This document shows, one piece after another, positions 7,750-14,797 of a stretch of 27,756 nt of DNA. Origin of the DNA: CAZSVI01 sp964610205 (GTDB taxonomy: Bacteria; Bacillota; Clostridia; DSM-8532). The notes beneath the pieces were generated by a model that was not told where the DNA came from, did not search any database, and was given only the letters and a program-made list of their open reading frames with translations. The stretch is taken from NCBI GenBank assembly GCA_964610205.1, contig CAZSVI010000040.1:1-27756 (forward strand), read 5' to 3'. A program made the translations under genes and the position numbers. Numbering within the stretch: position 1 is the first letter of the stretch; every line of letters starts with the position of its first letter.

Positions 7750-8325
7750 ATGGCACGAATGCAGCCTGAATTAAGAAAACAGGAATTAGTCGAGATAGCA
7801 TTTCGACAGTTTATACACCATGGCTATGAAAAAACTTCTATTCGTTCAATCGTAGGAGAGGCGAATGGCGAAATCGGTATGTTTTATCATTATTTTGCCT
7901 CTAAGGAGGATATTTTTAAAGCGGTATTGGAACAATACAATATTGCGTACGTCAGAAAAATCGAGAAAATTATATGTGAAGGAAACGGATTATCTTTATG
8001 GGATTTGTTGGAGCATATTCTCTCGGATTTGGAAAGCTCTTTGGACGAGTACGCAAACATGAATCAAGGAGCAGCTAATACGCATGTATTGATAATGCTT
8101 CATCAAAACACGCTCATATCGTTAAGGCCGGTTTTTTGCAAACTGATTCATGAATATATACGGCGCGGTGAAATTTCACCGCCAAAAACAGATATAGGTT
8201 TATTGACCGATTTCCTGCTTTTCGGTACAAGCGCAGTGGTTCATAACAATGGCGAAAAAAACATAGAGACAAAAAATGAAGCCATCAAAGCGTTACTTTG
8301 CAGGTTGCTTGTCAAAACGCCCTGA
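7750..8325 (+). CDS. TetR/AcrR-family transcriptional regulator
   Basis: A 191-residue TetR-type repressor. The N-terminal helix-turn-helix is clear: ELVEIAFRQFIHHGYEKTS, then IRSIVGEANGEIGMFYHYFASKEDIFKAVL (about residues 12-60). The rest is an all-helical ligand domain with no recognisable ligand signature. AGGGAGGA lies upstream of the ATG. It is the second gene of a two-gene unit whose promoter carries paired dyads; it probably represses its own operon and releases it when a ligand, perhaps related to the hydrolase substrate, is bound. Confidence 0.9.
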   Translation: MARMQPELRKQELVEIAFRQFIHHGYEKTSIRSIVGEANGEIGMFYHYFASKEDIFKAVLEQYNIAYVRKIEKIICEGNGLSLWDLLEHILSDLESSLDEYANMNQGAANTHVLIMLHQNTLISLRPVFCKLIHEYIRRGEISPPKTDIGLLTDFLLFGTSAVVHNNGEKNIETKNEAIKALLCRLLVKTP

Positions 8326-8430
8326 CGCTGACAGGGTAATCCAGTCATATTAAACCACATACAAATAAAGTTACCTATGGTTCAAATTATATAATCCTGC
8401 TCTTTTTTTAGGAATGAGCGAATAATAAAA

Positions 8431-8533
8431 CCCGTTTTTTAAGCGAGGGATTTTCTGTCAGCAGCAGGCGCAATAATTGCTTTATTGCAACTGACGATAA
8501 CAACGTACTAACGGAAAATAACCGCTTAAAAAA
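8431..8533 (+). other. Large imperfect hairpin, about 100 bases
   Basis: TTTTTTAAGCG (8435-8445) pairs exactly with CGCTTAAAAAA (8523-8533). Inside it ATTTTCTGT (8450-8458) pairs with ACGGAAAAT (8511-8519) with one G-U, and TCAG (8458-8461) can pair with CTGA (8491-8494). Innermost is GCAATAA/TTATTGC (8470-8476 and 8482-8488) around a 5-base loop. It lies upstream of the csoR-like promoter, so it is not in that mRNA. It could be a bidirectional terminator, a small RNA, or a MITE-like element. The remaining sequence of 8326-8570 shows no gene. Confidence 0.45.
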
Positions 8534-8574
8534 TGTGAATTCATTATTTTGGTCATTCTTAAGTATTTTTTTTG

Positions 8575-8603
8575 TTGACAAATGAAATTATAATGCATAT
8601 AAT
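8575..8603 (+). promoter_or_regulatory. Consensus promoter of the csoR-like/trxA unit
   Basis: TTGACA at 8575-8580 and TATAAT at 8598-8603 are spaced by 17 bases. It is immediately followed by the G/C-tract dyad at 8612-8638. Confidence 0.8.
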
Positions 8604-8611
8604 GGTAACGG

Positions 8612-8638
8612 ATATCCCCGTACCCAGGGGGAGGGGGG
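8612..8638. promoter_or_regulatory. CsoR/CstR-type G-C tract operator
   Basis: ATATCCCCGTACCCAGGGGG, continuing into a second G-run, gives C-tract/G-tract arms just downstream of the -10 box. CsoR-family tetramers bind GC-tract dyads of the TACCC...GGGTA kind, and the gene for such a regulator starts 36 bases later. Autorepression is a well-founded inference. Confidence 0.6.
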
Positions 8639-8673
8639 GCAAACAAAGGGCTTGTGGTTTCAGGAGGCACTCA

Positions 8674-8949
8674 ATGCAGGAAAAGGAATTTAAGAATAAA
8701 CTCATAAATACTTTAAAGACCGCACGAGGTCAGTTAGATGCCGTACTTGTAATGACAGAGGAAGAGAAATATTGTACCGAAGTTCTGACACAATTATTGG
8801 CCGTACAGGGTTTAGTCAGAAAAAGCATTAACATACTACTGGAAAATCAGATTAAGAATTGTTTAAAGGATGCTGTAGAAAATATGGATAAGAGGGAAAA
8901 TAAAATAGATGAAATAGTATCAATCCTCAGTAAATTTTCAAAAAGCTGA
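8674..8949 (+). CDS. CsoR/CstR-family repressor with Cys-Gln-Cys site
   Basis: A 91-residue all-helical repressor of the DUF156 family (CsoR, RcnR, FrmR, CstR). Characteristic parts are TLKTARGQLDAVLVM and the second helix CTEVLTQLLAVQGLVRKSI. Copper-sensing CsoR uses Cys36-His61-Cys65. The equivalent residues here, by direct offset, are Cys34, Gln59 and Cys63, so the copper ligand His is missing while both cysteines remain. That pattern suggests a thiol or persulfide sensor of the CstR kind more than a Cu(I) sensor. The start at 8674 is set by AGGAGG just upstream; a longer reading runs into the promoter. trxA follows after 51 bases. Confidence 0.85.
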   Translation: MQEKEFKNKLINTLKTARGQLDAVLVMTEEEKYCTEVLTQLLAVQGLVRKSINILLENQIKNCLKDAVENMDKRENKIDEIVSILSKFSKS

Positions 8950-9000
8950 TATCCCCTGACGGGATGATATAAAAAGTAACATGAAAGGAGAGAGACGGTT

Positions 9001-9327
9001 ATGAGTGAAATAGTATTAACCTTAACAAAGGATAATTTTGAAAAAGAGGTGCTTCAATCAGATAAGCCCGTATTGGTGGATTTCTGGGCTGCGTGGTGCG
9101 GCCCGTGCAGGATGGTTGCACCTGTTGTCGATGAGATTGCGTCTGAATATAACGGAAAGGCAAAGGTTGGTAAGATTAATGTGGATGAGCAGAATGAGCT
9201 TGCTCAAAGCTACAGGGTAATGAGTATCCCCACATTGATGGTTTTTAAAAATGGCAAAATTGCAGAAAATGTTGTAGGAGCCAGAAGCAAGGCGGATCTT
9301 GCTAATATGCTGAATAAGCATCTGTAA
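9001..9327 (+). CDS. trxA: Thioredoxin
   Basis: A 108-residue classical thioredoxin, a cytosolic dithiol reductant. The active site is WCGPC with Cys33 and Cys36, preceded by VLVDFWAAWCG. The cis-proline segment is MSIPTLMVF and the C-terminal helix is KADLANMLNKHL. GAAAGGAGAG precedes the ATG. Its position behind a CsoR/CstR-type repressor suggests induction by metal, sulfide or disulfide stress. A strong terminator follows. Confidence 0.97.
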   Translation: MSEIVLTLTKDNFEKEVLQSDKPVLVDFWAAWCGPCRMVAPVVDEIASEYNGKAKVGKINVDEQNELAQSYRVMSIPTLMVFKNGKIAENVVGARSKADLANMLNKHL

Positions 9328-9359
9328 ATTGAAGGATAATACCTGAATAATGAAACCTG

Positions 9360-9388
9360 AAAAGAGGCCTTTCTCAAGGCCTCTTTTC
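9360..9388 (+). terminator. Rho-independent terminator after trxA
   Basis: AAAAGAGGCCTT (9360-9371) pairs perfectly with AAGGCCTCTTTT (9376-9387) around a TCTC loop. The A-tract/T-tract form suggests it can work in both directions. Confidence 0.9.
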
Positions 9389-9437
9389 TATATGTCGGAG
9401 TATTTTATGATGTTTGTTTTTTTGGGAAATATATTTA

Positions 9438-9479
9438 CATGTTGCGACAATTTAAATTCTTTTAAACTCCCGCAACATG
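9438..9479. promoter_or_regulatory. 9-bp inverted repeat in the RiPP operon upstream region
   Basis: CATGTTGCG (9438-9446) and CGCAACATG (9471-9479) are exact inverted copies 24 bases apart. This could be a looped operator or an RNA stem. There is no known regulator gene nearby in the operon. Confidence 0.4.
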
Positions 9480-9517
9480 CGTTGATAATGGTACTAAAGT
9501 CCTCTATATTCCGGGAA

Positions 9518-9552
9518 ATAAATTTACAATAAGCGTAAATTTATGGTATATT
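9518..9552 (+). promoter_or_regulatory. Candidate RiPP operon promoter overlapped by a 10-bp dyad
   Basis: ATAAATTTAC (9518-9527) and GTAAATTTAT (9535-9544) form a perfect dyad around AATAAGC. A TTTACA at 9523-9528 and a TATATT at 9547-9552, 18 bases apart, give a moderate promoter covered by that dyad. If used, it leaves a leader of about 310 bases before the first gene at 9871. Confidence 0.45.
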
Positions 9553-9601
9553 ACTTTCTGGGAGTAAAATGTTATACTCATAATTAATAGAAACAAAAAT
9601 C

Positions 9602-9740
9602 TATAAAACATGGAAGAAAATAGAGTCTACACTTCGAGTTACTCCGGTGTTACAAAAGTCCATTCTATTTGAAATGAAAATAACTGTTCAGAAATTATTA
9701 AGTTATGCACAGCAGGAGAATCTTCACTGCATAACCCTGT
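9602..9740 (+). promoter_or_regulatory. Possible structured leader of the RiPP operon
   Basis: Two further stems lie in the presumed leader: AAATAGA/TCTATTT (9618-9624 and 9664-9670), and a perfect 8-bp GTTATGCA/TGCATAAC (9702-9709 and 9728-9735) around an 18-base loop. I see no match to a riboswitch I know, including cobalamin, and no T-tract for attenuation. The whole of 9389-9870 otherwise contains no supportable gene. Confidence 0.35.
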
Positions 9741-9870
9741 AGGGCGTTGCTATACTTCTAATAAGTACTGGTATTTAAATTAATATGGATCATTCAAAAT
9801 AATCAATAAATGCTGCATAGAATAAAAAATAGTACGGTAACCTTATAAACTTTAACGGCGGTGTTAATAT

Positions 9871-11751
9871 ATGAAACAGGTAGCCTTACTACAAATGCCC
9901 TGGGGGGTAACAGACAGAGCGACATTATCTCTCGGGCTGTTAAAAAAGATTCTTGAAAGCAAAGGTATATCATCGAAGGTATATTATCTCAATCTTCGCT
10001 TTCTGAAATACGTCAATCCTGATGTTTATAATATAATATCCAGAAACCTTTTTCATATAGGAGAATGGATTTTTGGGCAATTCCTATTCGGTGAGCTTTC
10101 GGTTGAACAAAAAAATATGGGTTTTTCCAGTCTTATCGAAGGCATTTGTTCAAAAGGAGACAACTATCGCTTATTAATGGATCAGTTGATTTGTATGAAA
10201 AGTGAACTGGATACGATAATTAATGATTCTGTTCCGCTTTTTATCGATGATTGCTTAAATACTATACCCTGGGAAAACATTAATATAGCGGGGTTTTCAT
10301 GCAAAGTCGGAGGACAGCTGTCTTCTCTTGCCCTTGCATACAAGCTGAAGAAACGGTTTCCGCATATAAAAATTGTTTTTGGCGGGCCGAATGTGTTTGA
10401 TAAGATGGGAGAAGAGATAATCCGGCGTTTTGAATGGATTGATTATGTGATTGATGGAGAAGGTGAGAAATCCTTTACCGATTTAGCGGTAAATATCATA
10501 AACAATCAGTTTTTTGAAAACATACCCGGCGTATTAATGCGATGTAATGACAGTATTTCCATTAACAAGCCGGGCGAATTGCTGGAGGATCTGGACAGCC
10601 TGCCCATTCCTGATTATTCAGAGTATTTTGAAGAATTGCAAAACAGCGGTCTGACTGAAATTGTGAATAATACGGTTATACCTTATGAAAGCACAAGGGG
10701 CTGTTGGTGGTGCGAAAAAGATCCATGCACATTCTGCGCAGTTAACAATGGAATGCCAAGGTACCGCTCTAAGTCTTCAAAGAAGGTCCTGGAAGAAATT
10801 CTTGCACAGAGGGACAGATATCATATCAAAGACTTTTATGCGGCGGACAGCATTCTTAATATGGATTTCTTCAATGATCTGATACCCGATATGGCCCGCA
10901 GAAATCTCGGTCTGGATATATACCACGATGTTAAGCCGTTCCTTAACAGGCATCAGCTTAAACTATTGTATGAGTCGGGGATTAAAACAGTTCTCGCTGG
11001 TATAGAAAGCCTTAACAACGAATTGCTGAAACTGATGCATAAAGGCGTTACTGCCATTCAAAATATACAGTTGCTGAAGCTTTGCCGGGAAACAGGGATA
11101 TATGTGTCCTGGAACCTGCTTTATGGAATTCCCGGAGAAGATCCCGCCTGTTACAGTCAAATGATTAATACCATTCCCTCGATCAGCCACCTTACACCTC
11201 CCGGATCCGTTGTAAGGATTTCTCTTGATAGATTCAGCCCATATCACTGCCAGCCCGAAAAATACGGCATCAAAAATATCAGGCCCGCCGTCCTTTATGA
11301 ATACATATATCCCGATAAAAGAATAAATCTGAACAACATTGCCTATACCTTTGAGTATGATTATGAAAATTCCATTGAAAATATCGGACAATATGTAAAC
11401 CGACTTATTAATACTTATCAAAAATGGAGAAAAGTATTTCATGAAAACATGTCGAAGTGTGAATATACGGTGAATGGAGAACATATTGAAATAATTGACA
11501 CAAGGCCTGGCATTTATGGAGAAAGGACTGAAAGCAGGCGAAAATATTCACTTACCGGAATAGAGAAAGAGTTATATATATACTGTGACGAAACACGGTC
11601 GTTTTCCGATATTTTCAGATATTTGAATGAAAAGTGCCCGAAAAATATCGGCAAGGATACCATAGAAGCAGTATTAAGGGAGTTTATAGACAGGAAGTTG
11701 ATGTTCAGAGAAAATTCAAAATATTTAAGCCTGGCTGTCAGAACGCATTGA
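9871..11751 (+). CDS. RiPP maturation B12-binding radical SAM protein (rSAM_ocin_1 type)
   Basis: A 626-residue cobalamin-binding radical SAM enzyme. Residues about 1-215 form the B12-binding fold (MKQVALLQMPWG, IAGFSCKVGGQLSSLALA, IVFGGPNVF, DYVIDGEGE). The radical SAM core starts with TRGCWWCEKDPCTFC: cluster cysteines Cys278, Cys286 and Cys289 in a C-x7-C-x2-C spacing, which I recall as typical of bacteriocin-maturation radical SAM protein 1. The last 100 residues (GEHIEII to the end) look like a winged-helix/PqqD-like peptide-binding domain. Known B12 radical SAM enzymes often methylate unactivated carbons; whether this one does is inference. An extra Cys281 sits inside the cluster motif where I recall Gly in relatives. 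The ribosome site (GGCGGTG) is weak. It is the first gene of the RiPP operon, just before the precursor. Confidence 0.88.
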   Translation: MKQVALLQMPWGVTDRATLSLGLLKKILESKGISSKVYYLNLRFLKYVNPDVYNIISRNLFHIGEWIFGQFLFGELSVEQKNMGFSSLIEGICSKGDNYRLLMDQLICMKSELDTIINDSVPLFIDDCLNTIPWENINIAGFSCKVGGQLSSLALAYKLKKRFPHIKIVFGGPNVFDKMGEEIIRRFEWIDYVIDGEGEKSFTDLAVNIINNQFFENIPGVLMRCNDSISINKPGELLEDLDSLPIPDYSEYFEELQNSGLTEIVNNTVIPYESTRGCWWCEKDPCTFCAVNNGMPRYRSKSSKKVLEEILAQRDRYHIKDFYAADSILNMDFFNDLIPDMARRNLGLDIYHDVKPFLNRHQLKLLYESGIKTVLAGIESLNNELLKLMHKGVTAIQNIQLLKLCRETGIYVSWNLLYGIPGEDPACYSQMINTIPSISHLTPPGSVVRISLDRFSPYHCQPEKYGIKNIRPAVLYEYIYPDKRINLNNIAYTFEYDYENSIENIGQYVNRLINTYQKWRKVFHENMSKCEYTVNGEHIEIIDTRPGIYGERTESRRKYSLTGIEKELYIYCDETRSFSDIFRYLNEKCPKNIGKDTIEAVLREFIDRKLMFRENSKYLSLAVRTH

Positions 11752-11761
11752 TTTAACTATA

Positions 11762-12054
11762 AATTTTGGGAATCAGAGTATAAACCTGTTTAATTTTATT
11801 TAAATTATACATAAAAGGGGGTGTATATATGGAGTGGATTATTGAACCGGAAAAAGTAGATCAGGAATCTAAAGAAGTTGCACCTTTGTCCTGCTGGATG
11901 TATTGTCCATCATGTCCGAAATGGATGCCTTGTTATTGCAGTATGTCGGCATATTATCCTTGTGCATAACAGGGTAAATGTTTCATTCTGCAAAATGCGG
12001 TTTGTTTAATAGTTATTAGTTAAAAACAATTACTCTGATTCCCACTTTAAAATT
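11762..12054. repeat. Inverted repeat bracketing the precursor gene
   Basis: GGGAATCAGAGTA at 11768-11780 is the exact reverse complement of 12031-12043. An outer AATTTT/AAAATT pair (11762-11767 and 12049-12054) extends the stem across a 5-base bulge. The arms enclose only the 46-codon precursor gene and its ribosome site. It may fold in the mRNA to protect or process the precursor segment, or be the ends of a small mobile or recombining cassette. Confidence 0.6.
11829..11969 (+). CDS. Putative Cys-rich RiPP precursor peptide
   Basis: A 46-codon gene between the B12 radical SAM gene and the first SPASM gene. A strong AAAAGGGGGTG ribosome site lies 5 bases before the ATG. The product has an acidic N-terminal leader of about 20 residues (MEWIIEPEKVDQESKEV, then APLS). 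The rest is a core that starts SCWMYCPSCPK and continues WMPCYCSMSAYYPCA. The core has six cysteines (22, 26, 29, 35, 37, 45), two Trp, three Met and four Tyr in 25 residues, and no Gly. Leader plus Cys/aromatic-rich core next to four radical SAM enzymes and a YcaO is the expected form of a RiPP substrate. I cannot place it in a named precursor family; Clostridial Cys-rich peptides such as CLI_3235 or Clo7bot types are only loosely similar in idea. Confidence 0.8.
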   Translation: MEWIIEPEKVDQESKEVAPLSCWMYCPSCPKWMPCYCSMSAYYPCA

Positions 12055-12096
12055 AATTCTGTAAGACATTATAAATTTTAAGGAGGTATTTATTTT

Positions 12097-13428
12097 ATGA
12101 AAGCTTCACAATTTAATAGTTTAGCGGACTATGAAAATGATATGCTGCTATATAACAGCTTATCACATGCCTTTGTCAAACTCGACAGGGATTCATATGA
12201 TATGTATCTGAAAATCACATCACAGGATAGTGAGAAAACACTGGACGAATCCGATCCGCTTATTTCTGCTGCTATAGCCGATTTTAAGAGGGGAGGCTTT
12301 ATAGTGAACAATGAATTGAATGAAGTTGATCTTCTTAGAGTAAACCAGCTATTCAGAAGGTTTCCTGAAAATAATCTGCTTGATATCACCATAGCTCCCA
12401 CATCAGACTGTAATTTCAATTGTATATACTGTTATGAGAATTATAAAAAGCCTGATTACATGAGCCGGGAAGTGGAAGATACCATCATTAAATATGTGGA
12501 CAAGCACCTGAAGCCGGATAGCGGCCTCGTAGTCACATGGTTCGGTGGTGAACCGCTGATGGGTCTTGAAACTATTTACAGGCTTTCAGAGGAATTTATC
12601 AAAATAGCCGAAAAAAAGAAATCAATTTATTCATCTACCATTGTAACTAACGGCTATCTGTTGAACCAGGAAGTGGTGACCAACCTGAAAAAATGCAAGA
12701 TTGAAGGCGCACAGATAACACTGGACGGAGCGCCGGAGTACCATGACCAGGTAAGATGTCATAAAGACGGCAGCGGAACCTTTGATACCATACTTAAAAA
12801 TATACAGGAAATAGAGAAAGATTTCATGATAGTCATAAGAGTAAATGTCGGAAGAAACAATCTGGATTCATTTGTGCCCCTGCTGGATAAGCTTGAGGAA
12901 TATGGGGTAATCAACAGAGTAGCGGTGTCGGTTGCGGAACTTGAAGCCCGGGAATATTCATGTGATGAAGTAAAAGAAGCAATGCTTACTCCGGAGGAAT
13001 TTTCAAAAGTATATGTTAAGTTTATTGAAACGATAATTAAAAGAGGAATAAATGCCAGGGTCATACCAAGAAGTCATGCGCTGAACTGTGCATCAATATC
13101 GAGAAATGGTTTTCTCATAGGCCCGGACGGTAAAATGTACAAGTGTTGGGACTTGATCGGAAGCCCTACCGAATGCATCGGTAAAATAGGAGAACCTGTG
13201 CCTCTGACTGATGGTTCTTTGAAGTGGCTTGCATGGGATGTTTTTAAGAATGAAGAGTGCTGCAGCTGCAATATTTTGCCGCTTTGCATGGGAGGCTGTC
13301 CCAGAAAATCCATTGTTAAAGATGAAATACTAAACTCCATGGACTCTTGTTTCCCGGCAAAATATGTAATGGATGATTTGCTCAAAATTCTTTACAGACA
13401 GCAATTAATGGCGAAAAACGCATGGTAA
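12097..13428 (+). CDS. Radical SAM/SPASM peptide maturase 1
   Basis: A 443-residue radical SAM enzyme with a C-terminal SPASM domain, predicted to modify the precursor in the cytosol. Residues 1-95 (MKASQFN, LLYNSLSHAFVKLDRDSYDMY) are an N-terminal segment common in this group and likely to bind the leader. The SAM cluster is Cys105, Cys109 and Cys112 (DCNFNCIYCYE), followed by the GGEP motif. SPASM ligands include Cys331, Cys350, then Cys388-x2-Cys391-x5-Cys397-x3-Cys401 and a late Cys. Relatives form thioether or C-C/C-N crosslinks; the bond made here is unknown. AAGGAGGT precedes the ATG. The 127-base gap from the precursor contains one arm of the inverted repeat. The next gene starts 22 bases later. 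Confidence 0.92.
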   Translation: MKASQFNSLADYENDMLLYNSLSHAFVKLDRDSYDMYLKITSQDSEKTLDESDPLISAAIADFKRGGFIVNNELNEVDLLRVNQLFRRFPENNLLDITIAPTSDCNFNCIYCYENYKKPDYMSREVEDTIIKYVDKHLKPDSGLVVTWFGGEPLMGLETIYRLSEEFIKIAEKKKSIYSSTIVTNGYLLNQEVVTNLKKCKIEGAQITLDGAPEYHDQVRCHKDGSGTFDTILKNIQEIEKDFMIVIRVNVGRNNLDSFVPLLDKLEEYGVINRVAVSVAELEAREYSCDEVKEAMLTPEEFSKVYVKFIETIIKRGINARVIPRSHALNCASISRNGFLIGPDGKMYKCWDLIGSPTECIGKIGEPVPLTDGSLKWLAWDVFKNEECCSCNILPLCMGGCPRKSIVKDEILNSMDSCFPAKYVMDDLLKILYRQQLMAKNAW

Positions 13429-13450
13429 GTGGAAAGGGGGGGGAGTCTTT

Positions 13451-14797
13451 TTGAAGTCTTCAATATATAATATATTCTCAGAGCAGGATGACGGGTCGGT
13501 ACTGGTATTTAACAGTTTATGGGGCACGCTTGTAAAGATGGATCGTGATAATTATATTACATATAACAGGCTTTTGGATACGGGATTTGCCGAACACGAG
13601 TCTGATCCACTGACATCTGATTTTGTCAGACAGATCAAGAAGGGCGGACTGATTGTTGAAGATACAGCCGACGAGCTTGATTATTTGAAAAGGCGATTTG
13701 ATGCGGCAAAATCCTCTCTGTCCATCTTGAAGCTTGAAATTGTTCCGACCAGCAGCTGCAATTTTTCCTGCCAATATTGTTACTATGCTGACAACAGTAC
13801 ATCATATATGACAGAAGAGGTTCAGGATGCACTAGTGGAATTTGTTAAAGAAAGAGCTTTGAACCGGAAGTATTTAAACATCATCTGGACAGGCGGGGAG
13901 CCGACGCTTGCGCCTCAAATCATCATTAACCTGTCTCGCAGATTTATGGAAATAAGCGATAAGTATGGCATGAACTATGGTTCGTCAATTTTTACAAATG
14001 GTTATTTACTGGACAAAACAATGGCTAAGGATTTTATTGAACATAATGTTAAAATCGCCCAGTTTGTGATCGATGGTTTCGGTAAGGTTCACGATGAAAG
14101 AAGGCCTCTTGTTAATGGCAAAGGAACCTTCGATGTTATTATGAAAAATGTTAAAGATGTATCGGATATCATGGATGCTGCTATCAGGGTCAATCTCGAC
14201 CGGACCAATGCGAACCCGGAAAATATTTCCCTCATGCTGGATGCTTTTGACCGTTATAAACTGCCAAAATCCGTTACGGTCGAGCTGGCACAGGTAATGC
14301 CGTATACCACTCTATGCACCGACTTTGTGAAAGCCCACGGTTTAAACAAGATAGAATACGCGCAAAAGCTTTCAGAACTATTTCCGCTGATAGAGGAAAG
14401 AGGTTATGCTACAAAATCCGTACCGGCGCCTAGTTTTGCCGCTTCTCCCTGTACCGCAAACAGTAGTTTTGGAATCTCTTCAGAGGGAGATATATACAGA
14501 TGCTTTTTGATCATAGGGGACAAGCGGGAGTGCCTGGGGAACCTTCTGGATATGAAAAATTCCATAGAAAATTGCGTGAATTATACCAAATGGGACACAT
14601 GGAGTCCTTTCGCGAGAAAAGAATGCTGTGAGTGCGCCATATTGCCAATATGCATGGGGGGAGAAGGCTGTCCTTTTATTGATGTAGCCGTTGATAAGCA
14701 TTTGCGGGATGGCATACGGTGTTCGCCGCTTAAATTCAACATCAGGGATATTATGAATTTAACTTACAGGCAAAGGAGTAATATCAATGCAGTATAG
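13451..14797 (+). CDS. Radical SAM/SPASM peptide maturase 2
   Basis: A 448-residue paralogue of its upstream neighbour, with the same N-terminal pattern (MKSSIYNIFSEQ, VFNSLWGTLVKMDRDNY). The SAM cluster is Cys103, Cys107 and Cys110 (SSCNFSCQYCYY), then TGGEPT. The SPASM region has CCECAILPICMGGEGC, so the last gap is C-x5-C in place of the C-x3-C seen in the two paralogues. The start is TTG at 13451: a GGAAAGGGGGGGGAG ribosome site lies 7 bases upstream, and the MK(A/S)S N-terminus then aligns with both sisters. Its end overlaps the aldo/keto reductase start by 11 bases, which suggests coupled translation. The function is inferred to be a second crosslinking or dehydrogenating step on the same precursor. 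Confidence 0.92.
   Translation: MKSSIYNIFSEQDDGSVLVFNSLWGTLVKMDRDNYITYNRLLDTGFAEHESDPLTSDFVRQIKKGGLIVEDTADELDYLKRRFDAAKSSLSILKLEIVPTSSCNFSCQYCYYADNSTSYMTEEVQDALVEFVKERALNRKYLNIIWTGGEPTLAPQIIINLSRRFMEISDKYGMNYGSSIFTNGYLLDKTMAKDFIEHNVKIAQFVIDGFGKVHDERRPLVNGKGTFDVIMKNVKDVSDIMDAAIRVNLDRTNANPENISLMLDAFDRYKLPKSVTVELAQVMPYTTLCTDFVKAHGLNKIEYAQKLSELFPLIEERGYATKSVPAPSFAASPCTANSSFGISSEGDIYRCFLIIGDKRECLGNLLDMKNSIENCVNYTKWDTWSPFARKECCECAILPICMGGEGCPFIDVAVDKHLRDGIRCSPLKFNIRDIMNLTYRQRSNINAV

Noticed and set aside
9350..9532. 60-codon frame after trxA
   Set aside because: It runs straight through the strong trxA terminator hairpin, has no ribosome site and no recognisable sequence.
9610..9672. 20-codon frame MEENRVYTSSYSGVTKVHSI in the RiPP leader, considered as a leader peptide or second precursor
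   Set aside because: No ribosome site, no cysteines, and the bases are better explained by the AAATAGA/TCTATTT stem.
9602..9870. Cobalamin riboswitch ahead of the B12-dependent enzyme
   Set aside because: I could not find the conserved B12-box or core of cobalamin riboswitches; only simple stems are present.
10963..11484. 173-codon minus-strand frame inside the B12 radical SAM gene
   Set aside because: It lies fully antisense to a gene with clear family motifs and has no ribosome site or recognisable domain.
11978..12020. 13-codon frame after the precursor gene, considered as a second precursor
   Set aside because: Too short, poor ribosome site, no leader, and only one cysteine.
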